DNA of 30,378 nt from a virus, in IMG/VR virus record IMGVR_UViG_3300022748_000038, positions 1-30,378 of that record. One strand, 5' to 3'. The notes beneath the pieces are model-generated. The model was not told where the DNA came from and did no database searches. It saw only the letters and a list, made by a program, of their open reading frames with translations. Shown piece by piece: positions 1 through 6,192 of this stretch. Positions within the stretch are counted from its first letter, which is position 1. Every line of letters begins with the position of its first letter. The position numbers and the translations under genes were made by a program.

Positions 1-95
1 GCGAGCAGGTCCGCCACTGCATCCAAGACTGCAACGCCGTGAGCCGCGCAGTGTCGCAGCGTGAGCAAGCCGCGATCATGAAGGAGGCAGCATGA
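1..95 (+). CDS. C-terminal fragment of an unknown small phage protein
   Basis: Reading from base 3, an open frame runs to a TGA at 93-95 and gives a charged helical-looking tail (EQVRHCIQDC... ending IMKEAA). The stop overlaps the ATG of the next gene (ATGA, 92-95), the same junction used throughout this cassette, which supports it as the end of a real gene whose start lies left of the window. No family is recognised from about 30 residues. Confidence 0.6.
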   Translation, partial: EQVRHCIQDCNAVSRAVSQREQAAIMKEAA

Positions 96-295
96 AGATC
101 ACCAAGGAGCGCACCGACAAGCGCGGCAAGCGCATCGTGACCGTGGAGCTTGACGCAGGCGAGCACATCGTCGCCTTCAACCCAAACGCCCACTATCGCA
201 CGGGCTACCCGCTCGAGGATGTGGTCGGCGGCCACATCATTCTGGACAGCGAGCACGTAACTTGGTGCTCCATTGAGCAGAGGTGGGTGTCATGA
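92..295 (+). CDS. Small hypothetical phage protein (67 aa)
   Basis: The ATG is preceded by AAGGAGG (81-87) and overlaps the previous stop by four bases. The N-terminus is very basic (MKITKERTDKRGKR), followed by short beta-like segments (IVTVELDAGEHIV) and an aromatic C-terminus (VTWCSIEQRWVS). No family or catalytic motif is recognised. It is the first complete member of a chain of overlapping small genes, so it is probably translated coupled to its neighbours. Function unknown; small accessory proteins of this kind often act on host processes, but nothing here shows that. Confidence 0.75.
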   Translation: MKITKERTDKRGKRIVTVELDAGEHIVAFNPNAHYRTGYPLEDVVGGHIILDSEHVTWCSIEQRWVS

Positions 296-381
296 CGTGG
301 CCCTTCCCAGCTCAGCCAATTCCAGCCGGCGGTAAGCCGCCCCGTTTCAACCCAAACAATTTCGAGGACGCACCGCTATGA
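292..381 (+). CDS. Very small proline-rich peptide gene (29 aa)
   Basis: This frame starts at the ATG inside the ATGA junction at 292-295 and stops at a TGA (379-381) that forms another ATGA with the next gene, so it fills exactly the gap between two clear genes. The product (MTWPFPAQPIPAGGKPPRFN...) is rich in proline and asparagine, with no membrane segment or known motif. The two perfect coupling junctions are the main support; the peptide is too short for family assignment, and the region could instead be a spacer whose translation merely carries ribosomes forward. Confidence 0.5.
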   Translation: MTWPFPAQPIPAGGKPPRFNPNNFEDAPL

Positions 382-722
382 AAGACAATCTGAGGAATAT
401 CCATCGTCAGGCCCTCGAGCTGGTCAATCAGGCATGTGAGCTGGGCTACGTCATCACCATCGACACCGTGCCAGAGCAGCCGTTGGCTATGGGCAATCAC
501 ACCATGGTGGTGAACGTGCGCCCTGCCCGCCAGCTCGACCCCGTGACCATCGCCATGATCGAGGACGAAGCGCAGGCGCTCGCCGATCTGGATGACAAAG
601 ACGAGGACGAGGACTGGTCTTGCAGCCATTGTGGCGGCCCCATGCACCGCACCCAGATCGGCTACCACAACCAGTGCGGCGACTGCGGACGCATGGAGCG
701 CGTCGAGCGGGAGGCGCCATGA
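378..722 (+). CDS. Phage protein with C-terminal zinc ribbon (114 aa)
   Basis: The N-terminal 60 residues form a helix-strand unit (MKDNLRNIHRQALELVNQ, then YVITIDTVPEQPLAMGNH) of a type common in phage accessory regions. After an acidic linker (about residues 72-82, rich in D and E) comes CSHCGG near residue 84 and CGDCG near residue 101, a Cys4 zinc-ribbon pattern. Such ribbons bind nucleic acid or protein partners, but the specific role is unknown. ATG overlaps the preceding short gene and the stop overlaps the next gene by four bases. Confidence 0.75.
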   Translation: MKDNLRNIHRQALELVNQACELGYVITIDTVPEQPLAMGNHTMVVNVRPARQLDPVTIAMIEDEAQALADLDDKDEDEDWSCSHCGGPMHRTQIGYHNQCGDCGRMERVEREAP

Positions 723-835
723 AAGCCCTCGCCACTGTCATCATCACCATCGCCGTGGTGCTGGGCCTTCTGGTCCTTGGCGCCTACCTAGACGGCTATG
801 CCGAAACCCACCAAACGAAAGAGCAACAGCAATGA
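719..835 (+). CDS. Single-span membrane peptide (38 aa)
   Basis: Starts at the ATG of the ATGA junction at 719-722 and ends at an ATGA with the following gene. After a lysine at position 2, residues 3 to about 24 (LATVIITIAVVLGLLVLGAY) form one strongly hydrophobic helix, followed by a polar tail (DGYAETHQTKEQQQ). It is therefore predicted to be an inner-membrane peptide. Phage peptides of this shape can be holin-like or superinfection-related; there is no lysis gene beside it, so I do not assign a role. Confidence 0.65.
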   Translation: MKALATVIITIAVVLGLLVLGAYLDGYAETHQTKEQQQ

Positions 836-1035
836 CGAAACAACCACAAATGAAATACAACCCAGCGAACGGGCTGCGCTTCATCGCGGAGAGCTGGACG
901 GCAACGAGCTGGCGAAAATACTGGCCAGAGCGCGAGTGGATTTACAACCCGTACAACGGGAAGACGCGCCATCCCGAGGATGTGATCGCCGATCCCTTCG
1001 GTGAATTCGTGGCCCTGCCAGCGGAGGCCGCATGA
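832..1035 (+). CDS. Small hypothetical protein rich in aromatic residues (67 aa)
   Basis: Start chosen at the ATG within ATGA at 832-835, since an earlier in-frame start would overlap two neighbours deeply. The product is aromatic (five Trp/Tyr pairs such as SWRKYWPEREWIYNPYNG) and carries HPEDVIADPFGEFVALP at the end. No family recognised. Coupled at both ends by four-base overlaps to its neighbours. Confidence 0.7.
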   Translation: MTKQPQMKYNPANGLRFIAESWTATSWRKYWPEREWIYNPYNGKTRHPEDVIADPFGEFVALPAEAA

Positions 1036-1280
1036 GCTCAAAAGATACCGGCGGCCCAGCGTTTCCAGTTACATCTGAGAATTTCAGAAACTCTCAATCT
1101 GGCGTAGGCATGACCCTGCGCGACTACTTCGCTGCCAAAACGATGCAGGGAATGCTCTCCGACGCGAATGCCATCATTGAAGAGACTGGCGAGAAACTAA
1201 CGCTTCCAGACGATGCCGAGTCAATCGCCGAAGCTTCATACATCATGGCCGACGCCATGTTGAAAGCGAGGGCGGCATGA
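1032..1280 (+). CDS. Conserved phage protein of the DTGGPAFP / LRDYFAAKAMQG type (82 aa)
   Basis: The sequence begins SSKDTGGPAFPV and carries GMTLRDYFAAKTMQGML, a pairing I recognise from many small conserved proteins of proteobacterial phages and prophages. These have no established activity. The C-terminal half is helical (AESIAEASYIMADAMLKARAA). Four-base overlaps at both ends (1032-1035 and 1277-1280) place it in the coupled accessory cassette. Confidence 0.8.
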   Translation: MSSKDTGGPAFPVTSENFRNSQSGVGMTLRDYFAAKTMQGMLSDANAIIEETGEKLTLPDDAESIAEASYIMADAMLKARAA

Positions 1281-1396
1281 TCCTCGACTGTCTCCCCAGC
1301 GTGCTCCTCATGGTCGGGCTCATGCTTACCGGCATTGGCGTGTTCATCGGCTTCATGGGCTGGTGGCTGCGCCGAGAATTCAGGGGTGAGCTATGA
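1277..1396 (+). CDS. Second single-span membrane peptide (39 aa)
   Basis: The frame starts in ATGA at 1277-1280 and stops in ATGA at 1393-1396, filling the interval exactly. Residues 4 to 30 are hydrophobic (CLPSVLLMVGLMLTGIGVF, then IGFMGWW) followed by basic residues (LRRE), so the protein should be an inner-membrane peptide with the charged tail likely cytoplasmic. It resembles the 38-residue peptide upstream only in architecture. Role unknown. Confidence 0.6.
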   Translation: MILDCLPSVLLMVGLMLTGIGVFIGFMGWWLRREFRGEL

Positions 1397-1866
1397 AGCC
1401 CAAAAACACCAAGGCGGACCGCATCCGTACCATGCTGCGCGGCAGAACCAAGGGAATGTCGGCGCAAATGATCGCGGACCACTTCGATCTCGAATCCGGC
1501 TATGTGCGCGTGCTTTTGACCCAGATGCCCGACACGTACATCGAGAGCTGGGATCGCACGAAGTCAGGCCGAGGCTACCTTGCGATATGGAACGTCGCCT
1601 ATCTCCCGCCAGACGCCTTACGCCCAAAATCCGCACCCGTGGAGCGCCGTGTCTACGATGCCAAATACCGCCAGAGGATGCGCAGGATCAAGGTGCCTGA
1701 CGTCATTGAGCCAGTGAAGGACATCGAGCCCATCGAGCCTGTCCAGATCGTCGAGCCCGTCGAAATCATTGAGCCCGTTAAGCTGGAAGTTGCCGTCGAG
1801 GCGCCCGCGATCCAGAGCACAGGACCAAAGACACGCTGGGTTACACCGCCCCCATGGGCAAACTGA
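1393..1866 (+). CDS. Probable winged-helix DNA-binding protein with Glu-Pro repeat tail (157 aa)
   Basis: The first 70 residues look like a small helix-turn-helix/winged fold: TKADRIRTMLRGRTKGMSAQ, MIADHFDLESGYVRVLLTQM, then a strand pair ending RGYLAIWNV. Residues about 103-135 are an unusual tract of repeated Glu-Pro-(Val/Ile) units (IEPVKDIEPIEPVQIVEPVE...), probably an extended linker, before a short conserved-looking tail (TRWVTPPPWAN). It could regulate phage genes, but that rests on fold appearance only. Spaced nine bases from the next gene with AAAGGA before it. Confidence 0.65.
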   Translation: MKPKNTKADRIRTMLRGRTKGMSAQMIADHFDLESGYVRVLLTQMPDTYIESWDRTKSGRGYLAIWNVAYLPPDALRPKSAPVERRVYDAKYRQRMRRIKVPDVIEPVKDIEPIEPVQIVEPVEIIEPVKLEVAVEAPAIQSTGPKTRWVTPPPWAN

Positions 1867-1875
1867 AAGGACCGT

Positions 1876-2076
1876 ATGACTACTAAACTCGATAGCACCG
1901 GCACAGCAGCCGTAGACCACAACTATTTCTGGCAGCCCATGTCGACCTGCCCACGCGGCGTCAAGGTGCAGCTACTCGGCAAAGGTGGCGTGGCTCTCTA
2001 CGGCCAGTACCACGGCAAAGACAATTTCTACACCCATTGGGCACCCCTGCCCAAGCTACGCAAGGAGCAGCCATGA
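1876..2076 (+). CDS. Small DUF551-like phage protein (66 aa)
   Basis: The core runs FWQPMSTCPRGVKVQLL, GVALYGQYHGKDNF and YTHWAPLPK. The combination of an early W-x-P-M motif and a terminal THWxPLP motif is that of the DUF551 group of short phage proteins, whose function is unknown. The start has AAAGGA eight bases upstream. The stop overlaps the next ATG (2073-2076). Confidence 0.65.
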   Translation: MTTKLDSTGTAAVDHNYFWQPMSTCPRGVKVQLLGKGGVALYGQYHGKDNFYTHWAPLPKLRKEQP

Positions 2077-2246
2077 CCAACGCCTTCACCATCGACCGCA
2101 GCAAGCCGAGCATCGCCATCGAGCTCGACAAGAACAACCGCCACCGCCAAAAAATGACCAAGTGGGTGAGCGAGCAGCGCGAGAAGGGCAAGGAGCCCAT
2201 GCGCATCGCGTTGCCCAACACACCAGAGCCAAAGAAGGTAAGATAA
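2073..2246 (+). CDS. Small basic hypothetical protein (57 aa)
   Basis: The ATG at 2073 is chosen over an earlier one at 2037 because it has AAGGAG (2062-2067) at good spacing and makes the standard ATGA overlap. The product is basic and helical (ELDKNNRHRQKMTKWVSEQR, then EKGKEPMRIALP). The gene stops at 2246, directly before the first helix of the structured RNA region, so this is the last gene of the left cassette. Confidence 0.7.
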   Translation: MTNAFTIDRSKPSIAIELDKNNRHRQKMTKWVSEQREKGKEPMRIALPNTPEPKKVR

Positions 2247-2247
2247 C

Positions 2248-2831
2248 GGTCCGGCCCGTGAAAGCGGGGGCCATGAAGTCAAGCCCTGACCATCTACCGA
2301 TGGAGCTACAGACGGGGCTTGTCTTGATGGTGGTAAGGCAGCGACGGGTCAGCGCCGTCGCACGTGCAAGAAATTCAGCCGCTGCTTTATGCGAGTGCCT
2401 TGCCATCATCGACATCACGCATGGGGATTGCGGACGCTGCGAATGGAGACGCAGCGCTGAGCATCTGTGTAGCAGCAAAACCCAATCCCCAGCCGTGATG
2501 GTCAAGCAAGAAGCACAGGTACTTAGTGGACCGAACGGCCTTGTCGGATTGCGGGATCGCGGTCGCCATCAACATTTTGGGGAAAGCGGATGCTGTGCGG
2601 AAAGGAGCCTCAAGGCGACCGAGCAATTGCCACAGATGCAGCGAGTACCCGACCCTTCGCATACAATCGCCCCCAATGCGCGGGGCTCGACCACTCTTCA
2701 ATCTCGGAATCGTCCACCGGGCAAAAAGCCCATGATGTCTAAGCGATGCGGCCCGCCAGTGTTTTCAACGCATCGACAGGGAAAGTCGCGGTCAGCCGCA
2801 AGTAAGGAGCGGCAAATCATGGGAACGGACC
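2248..2831 (+). ncRNA. Candidate large structured phage RNA (about 585 nt)
   Basis: No believable protein is coded here, but long complementary segments nest in order. Closing helix 2248-2253/2826-2831 (GGTCCG/CGGACC). 2280-2286/2315-2321 around hairpin 2290-2294/2299-2303. A 15-bp helix 2326-2340/2396-2410, capped by 2341-2347/2355-2361. 2413-2419/2494-2500 and 2423-2430/2483-2490, enclosing 2435-2441/2450-2456. 2525-2529/2691-2695. 2560-2567/2614-2621 continuing into 2577-2582/2608-2613. 2669-2673/2682-2686. 2729-2736/2816-2823, enclosing 2744-2750/2769-2775 and 2795-2799/2809-2813. A 9-bp pair, 2461-2469/2631-2639 (GCATCTGTG/CACAGATGC), crosses the 2423-2490 helix as a pseudoknot. The 15-bp helix holds two G-U pairs (2330-2406 and 2334-2402) that would be A-C mismatches on the other strand, so the + strand is the RNA. 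Size and complexity recall GOLLD and ROOL phage RNAs; I cannot assign it to either. Confidence 0.75.
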
Positions 2832-2855
2832 AAAAGGGCGGGGGAATACCCTCGA

Positions 2856-3164
2856 TCACCAGATGAAAAACTCGGTGATGTTATCCGTCAGGGCTCGCAT
2901 GTAGCCCCCGACGTACTCTCGGCTGGGATCAAGGTCGAGCGAAGCCGACGCAATCTCCAGCGCGTCCGACACCCGATCAATCAGGGGCATGCAGACCTCG
3001 GCAGGGCGAAACATGGCAAAGAACTCTGGGGGCGGCACTTCACCCATCTGGGCCGCATGCAGCACCCGCGTGACCCCATTGCCCATATCTTTCAGCACCA
3101 ACGACACGGCACAGGGTGATTGATCCGGTGGCCGATCCGGTAGCTCAGTCGATGCGTTTACCAT
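2856..3164 (-). CDS. Only minus-strand gene: hypothetical protein (102 aa)
   Basis: The codon pattern is regular and the product reads as a folded helical protein (VLHAAQMGEVPPPEFFAMF, PLIDRVSDALEIASASLDLD, YVGGYMRALTDNITEFF), whereas the + strand here offers no frame. An AGAGGA lies just before the ATG on the minus strand. It converges on the structured RNA and diverges from the terminase operon, a position typical of a separately controlled phage gene. It has no visible DNA-binding motif or known family, so calling it a regulator would be speculation. Confidence 0.7.
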   Translation of the reverse strand: MVNASTELPDRPPDQSPCAVSLVLKDMGNGVTRVLHAAQMGEVPPPEFFAMFRPAEVCMPLIDRVSDALEIASASLDLDPSREYVGGYMRALTDNITEFFIW

Positions 3165-3253
3165 TGTCCTCTCGTGGTTCGGTTATGCTACCATCTGGTT
3201 AGGTTAACGAATCAACCGACCGCTACCGGACAAACCATCGGGGCTAAATCGGT
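3165..3253. promoter_or_regulatory. Divergent control region between the minus-strand gene and terS
   Basis: This 89-base gap separates two divergent genes and must hold their starts of transcription. It contains the direct repeat described separately (3175-3206). A possible minus-strand promoter is TTGATT with TAGCAT at 19 bases (weak). On the + strand TACCAT (3189-3194) lies 19 bases after TTGTCC (3164-3169), also weak. Neither is convincing alone. Confidence 0.4.
3175..3206 (+). repeat. Direct repeat TGGTTNGGTTA, possible operator
   Basis: TGGTTCGGTTA at 3175-3185 and TGGTTAGGTTA at 3196-3206 match at 10 of 11 bases and are offset by 21 bp, two helical turns, so a protein bound at both would sit on one face of the DNA. 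A related inverted copy (CAACCGACC) follows near 3213. The position between divergent genes suits an operator. No regulator can be named. Confidence 0.5.
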
Positions 3254-3973
3254 TTGAAGTCAACAAAACTTGACACTCCAAAAACGCAGATGGCACCCCC
3301 TAAAAAGACAACACCTCGACCCAAAAAAGCCTCAGCTCCAGTCGCTAGCGGCAAAGTGCCGCGCAAAGGAGGGAGCTGGAAGGTGATCGGCACGGAAGGA
3401 GCACCACCTCCCGCCAAGGCCAAGCCTGCCCCAAAGGCCGCAAAGAAGCCTGCGCCGAAGAAGGCCACCCCACCAAAGGATAAGACGAAGCCAGCGCCCA
3501 AAGAGCGCGGACGCCCGAGCATCTACACGCCCGAGCTGGCCCGTTCGATCTGCCTTCGCATTGCCGCAGGAGAATCGGTCCGCTCTATTTCCCGCGACGA
3601 AAACATGCCAGCCGAATCGACGATCCGGTCTTGGGCAGTGGACGACATTGAAGGTTTTAATGCGCAATACACGCGTGCGATCCAAATTCGCGCCGTCGGT
3701 TGGGCCGAAGAAATCATCGAGATCAGCGACGACGGCTCGCAGGACACCTACATTGACCCCGCCACAGGCCAAGAGCGAACCAACCACGAGATCGTGGCTC
3801 GCTCGCGCTTGCGCACCGATAACCGCAAGTGGATGCTTTCCAAGGTGTTGCCAAAGGTTTACGGCGACAAACTTGACGTGAACCATGGTGTTCAGCCAGA
3901 AAATCCGCTATCGTCTTTGCTCCAGCGTATTGCTGGAAGTGGACTTCCCGTGATTAAGGACGAACCGACGTGA
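3254..3973 (+). CDS. terS: Terminase small subunit with histone-like N-terminal tail (239 aa)
   Basis: Small terminase subunits recognise phage DNA and hand it to the large subunit for packaging. Residues about 80-239 match the family: GRPSIYTPELARSICLRIAAG, SVRSISRDENMPAESTIRSW (helix-turn-helix), then WAEEIIEISDDG and LRTDNRKWMLSKVLPKVYGD. Residues 1-80 are an unusual Lys/Pro/Ala-rich tail with repeated PAPKAAKKPAPKK-like units, resembling histone H1/AlgP tails, presumably a flexible nonspecific DNA-binding arm. An in-frame stop at 3245 limits the start to TTG 3254 (GGGG about 10 bases upstream) or ATG 3290, which lacks a ribosome site; I prefer TTG with moderate certainty. The stop overlaps the next gene's GTG (GTGA). 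Confidence 0.85.
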   Translation: MKSTKLDTPKTQMAPPKKTTPRPKKASAPVASGKVPRKGGSWKVIGTEGAPPPAKAKPAPKAAKKPAPKKATPPKDKTKPAPKERGRPSIYTPELARSICLRIAAGESVRSISRDENMPAESTIRSWAVDDIEGFNAQYTRAIQIRAVGWAEEIIEISDDGSQDTYIDPATGQERTNHEIVARSRLRTDNRKWMLSKVLPKVYGDKLDVNHGVQPENPLSSLLQRIAGSGLPVIKDEPT

Positions 3974-4629
3974 CGCAAGCTGGCATTTACATGCTCGTCA
4001 ACAAAGTGAACGGCAAGCGATACGTGGGATCGAGCCGGAATTGCCTGCGTCGCAAGGGCGAGCACATTAGCCGACTGCGTCGTGGTGCGCACATCAATAC
4101 CAAACTCCAAGCAGCTTGGAATAAGTACGGCGAGCACAACTTCGAGTTCGTAGTGGCCTTCTCAGTTTTAAGCCACGACGACATTGAGAGCGTCGAGCAG
4201 CAGTTTCTCGATGAAATGCAGGCTGTGCAGACTGGCTACAACCTAGCGCCAGTCGCGGGCAACACTGCCGGATGGAAAGCACCGCCAGAGACGCGCAAGC
4301 GAATGTCAGAGGCGGCCAAGAGGCGCGACAACTCTATCCAAGTTGCCATCATGGCTGAGGCCACGCGCGGCAAGAAGCGCCCGCAATACGTGATCGACGC
4401 CATGCAGGCAGGGCGAAAGGCCAATCCGATCACCGTGGAGACGCGCAGCCAGATGGCAAAATCGGCCAGAGCGCGGAGCCGCTACTCGGATGCAGACAGG
4501 GAGGAAATGGCACGACTGAGGGATAGCGGCATCGGGCTGCGCGAGATCGCCCGCAGGTTCAACACCACGAGCCACGCTGCCATCGCGATTTACATACGGG
4601 ACTGGAAGAATGGCCTCAGAAGTCAGTGA
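3970..4629 (+). CDS. GIY-YIG homing endonuclease between terS and terL (219 aa)
   Basis: The N-terminus has the full GIY-YIG nuclease signature: G5-I-Y, Y18-V-G, R28-x3-H32, then HINTKLQAAWNKYGEHNFEF and the catalytic-glutamate helix ESVEQQFLDEM. Residues about 98-116 (GWKAPPETRKRMSEAAKRR) are a NUMOD3-type DNA-binding motif, and the C-terminus holds a helix-turn-helix (YSDADREEMARLRDSGIGLR, EIARRFNTTSHAAI). This order is that of phage homing endonucleases, which cut related genomes lacking the insertion. The start is GTG at 3970, overlapping the terS stop (GTGA); the 3' end overlaps terL by 20 bases. No intron or intein is visible, so it is free-standing. Confidence 0.9.
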   Translation: MTQAGIYMLVNKVNGKRYVGSSRNCLRRKGEHISRLRRGAHINTKLQAAWNKYGEHNFEFVVAFSVLSHDDIESVEQQFLDEMQAVQTGYNLAPVAGNTAGWKAPPETRKRMSEAAKRRDNSIQVAIMAEATRGKKRPQYVIDAMQAGRKANPITVETRSQMAKSARARSRYSDADREEMARLRDSGIGLREIARRFNTTSHAAIAIYIRDWKNGLRSQ

Positions 4630-6157
4630 CCCAATGAAGGAGCTTGAGGCGATCCTGTCCGACCCGATCAAGAGGATCAATTCGCTCTACAAAATTATCA
4701 TCAAAGGTGATGATGGTGAGGACGATCTCGTCGTCCAATTCAAGATGAACCGAGCACAGCGCCGGTTCGTGGAGCGTTTGCACAACAGAAATGTGATCTT
4801 GAAGGCACGGCAATTAGGCTTCACGACGCTCGTGTGCATCGTCTGGCTCGACCACGCGCTGTTCAACAACAACGTGCGCTGCGGCATCATCGCTCAGGAC
4901 CGCGAGGCGGCCGAGGTGATCTTCCGCGACAAGGTGAAGTTCGCCTACGACAACCTGCCGCCCGAGCTCAGAGAGCAATTCCCGCTCGCCAAGGACAGCG
5001 CCACCGAACTGCTCTTCGCCCACAACAACAGCTCGATCCGCGTGGCCACGTCCATGCGCTCGGGCACGATCCACCGCCTGCACATCTCCGAGTTCGGCAA
5101 AATCTGCGCGAAGTACCCGCAGAAGGCCGCCGAGGTGATGACCGGCTCGATCCCCGCCGTGCCCAAGACCGGCATCATCATCGTGGAATCCACCGCCGAA
5201 GGGCAGGAGGGCGAGTTCTACGACATGACGCAGCGCTCCATGGCCCTGCACGACATGAAGCGTGAGCTCACCTTCCGCGACTATCGCTTCCACTTCTTCC
5301 CATGGTGGCAGGCGGCTGAGTACACGATGGACGCCAAAGACCTCGTGCTCGGGCGCAAGGACGAAGAGTATTTCACCCAGCTCGAGGCCACCGAAGGCAC
5401 AGAGATCACGCCAGAGCAGCGCGCATGGTACGTAGCGACCCGCGACGCCGACTTCGCCAGCAACCCCGAGCGGATGTGGCAGGAGTACCCATCCACCCCG
5501 CAAGAGGCCTTCCAGCGCTCGACCGAGGGTTGCTACTACGTGCAGGAGATGGCCGCCGCTCGCAAGACGGGCCGCATTACGCAGGTGCCGTGGGAGAAGG
5601 CGCACCCCGTCAACACCTTCTGGGACATCGGCCTGAACGACGAGATGGCGATCTGGTTTCACCAGCGCATCGGCATCCAAGACCGCTGGATCAGGTATTA
5701 CGAGAATTCAGGCGAGACGTTTGCCCACTACGTCGCCGAGATGCAAAAGCACGGCTACATCTGGGGCCGCCACTACCTGCCGCACGACGGCGACACGCAG
5801 CGCCTCGGCATGGAGAAGAACTGGACGCCGCGCCAGATGCTCGAAGAGCTCGGCCTGCGCAACGTCGAGATCGTGCCGCGCATCGACCGCGTGCAGACCG
5901 GCATCCAGATGACCCGCGATGCCTTCTCGACCTCGTGGTTTGACGAGCATGGCTGCGCTCAAGGCCTTCGCCACCTCGATATGTATCGCAAGGAGTGGGA
6001 CCCCCAACGTGGCGTGTGGAAGGACGAACCCCGGCACGACAAGGCATCCAACGGCGCCGACGCCTTCCGCCAGTTCGGCCAGATTCGGTCAGAGCTCACC
6101 GCAAACGCGTCTACTTCGGTAAAACGCAGCAAACCGCGCAGTTGGCGCACGGCATAA
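4610..6157 (+). CDS. terL: Terminase large subunit (ATPase-nuclease packaging motor, 515 aa)
   Basis: The protein pumps DNA into the prohead and cuts it. The ATPase half shows an adenine-side motif (QFKMNRAQRRF), a Walker A variant KARQLGFTT (65-73), a Walker B-like strand LHISEF with Glu161, and the coupling motif IIIVESTAEG (189-198). The nuclease half shows the three acidic positions: D339 in NTFWDIGLND, D393 in LPHDGD, and D484 in NGADAFRQF. Length is normal for the family. ATG 4610 overlaps the homing endonuclease end; an alternative ATG at 4634 would remove the overlap. Neither has a strong ribosome site, suggesting translational coupling. Confidence 0.95.
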   Translation: MASEVSDPMKELEAILSDPIKRINSLYKIIIKGDDGEDDLVVQFKMNRAQRRFVERLHNRNVILKARQLGFTTLVCIVWLDHALFNNNVRCGIIAQDREAAEVIFRDKVKFAYDNLPPELREQFPLAKDSATELLFAHNNSSIRVATSMRSGTIHRLHISEFGKICAKYPQKAAEVMTGSIPAVPKTGIIIVESTAEGQEGEFYDMTQRSMALHDMKRELTFRDYRFHFFPWWQAAEYTMDAKDLVLGRKDEEYFTQLEATEGTEITPEQRAWYVATRDADFASNPERMWQEYPSTPQEAFQRSTEGCYYVQEMAAARKTGRITQVPWEKAHPVNTFWDIGLNDEMAIWFHQRIGIQDRWIRYYENSGETFAHYVAEMQKHGYIWGRHYLPHDGDTQRLGMEKNWTPRQMLEELGLRNVEIVPRIDRVQTGIQMTRDAFSTSWFDEHGCAQGLRHLDMYRKEWDPQRGVWKDEPRHDKASNGADAFRQFGQIRSELTANASTSVKRSKPRSWRTA

Positions 6158-6170
6158 TTGAATACGGCAA

Positions 6171-6192
6171 CCCGCTGGCCGTTTTCAGCGGG
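6171..6192 (+). other. Hairpin between terL and the next gene
   Basis: CCCGCTG (6171-6177) and CAGCGGG (6186-6192) are perfectly complementary around an 8-base loop (GCCGTTTT). No T run follows, so it is not a typical intrinsic terminator. It ends eight bases before AGGAGA, the ribosome site of the next gene, so mRNA processing or protection is more likely. Confidence 0.55.

Noticed and set aside
798-1004. Alternative small frame overlapping 832-1035
   Set aside because: No ribosome site and no ATGA junctions; the frame at 832 fits both neighbours.
2249-2330. tRNA-like segment on the minus strand (GTAGCTCCATCGGTAGATGG)
   Set aside because: It recalls a D-arm, but no proper anticodon stem, T-arm sequence or acceptor stem follows. 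The segment is better explained as part of the structured RNA on the + strand.
2248-2831. Group I intron
   Set aside because: The segment lies between genes rather than inside one, and I cannot find the conserved P7 guanosine-binding core.
1985-2866. Long + strand open frame of 293 codons over the RNA region
   Set aside because: It overlaps two clear small genes, starts without a ribosome site, and the product has no fold-like pattern; the DNA is explained by helices instead.
3269-3300. Promoter from the perfect TTGACA at 3269-3274
   Set aside because: It lies inside the terS coding start and no -10-like hexamer follows at 16-18 bases.
6171-6192. Terminator after terL
   Set aside because: Good stem but no T tract; kept only as a hairpin of unknown role.
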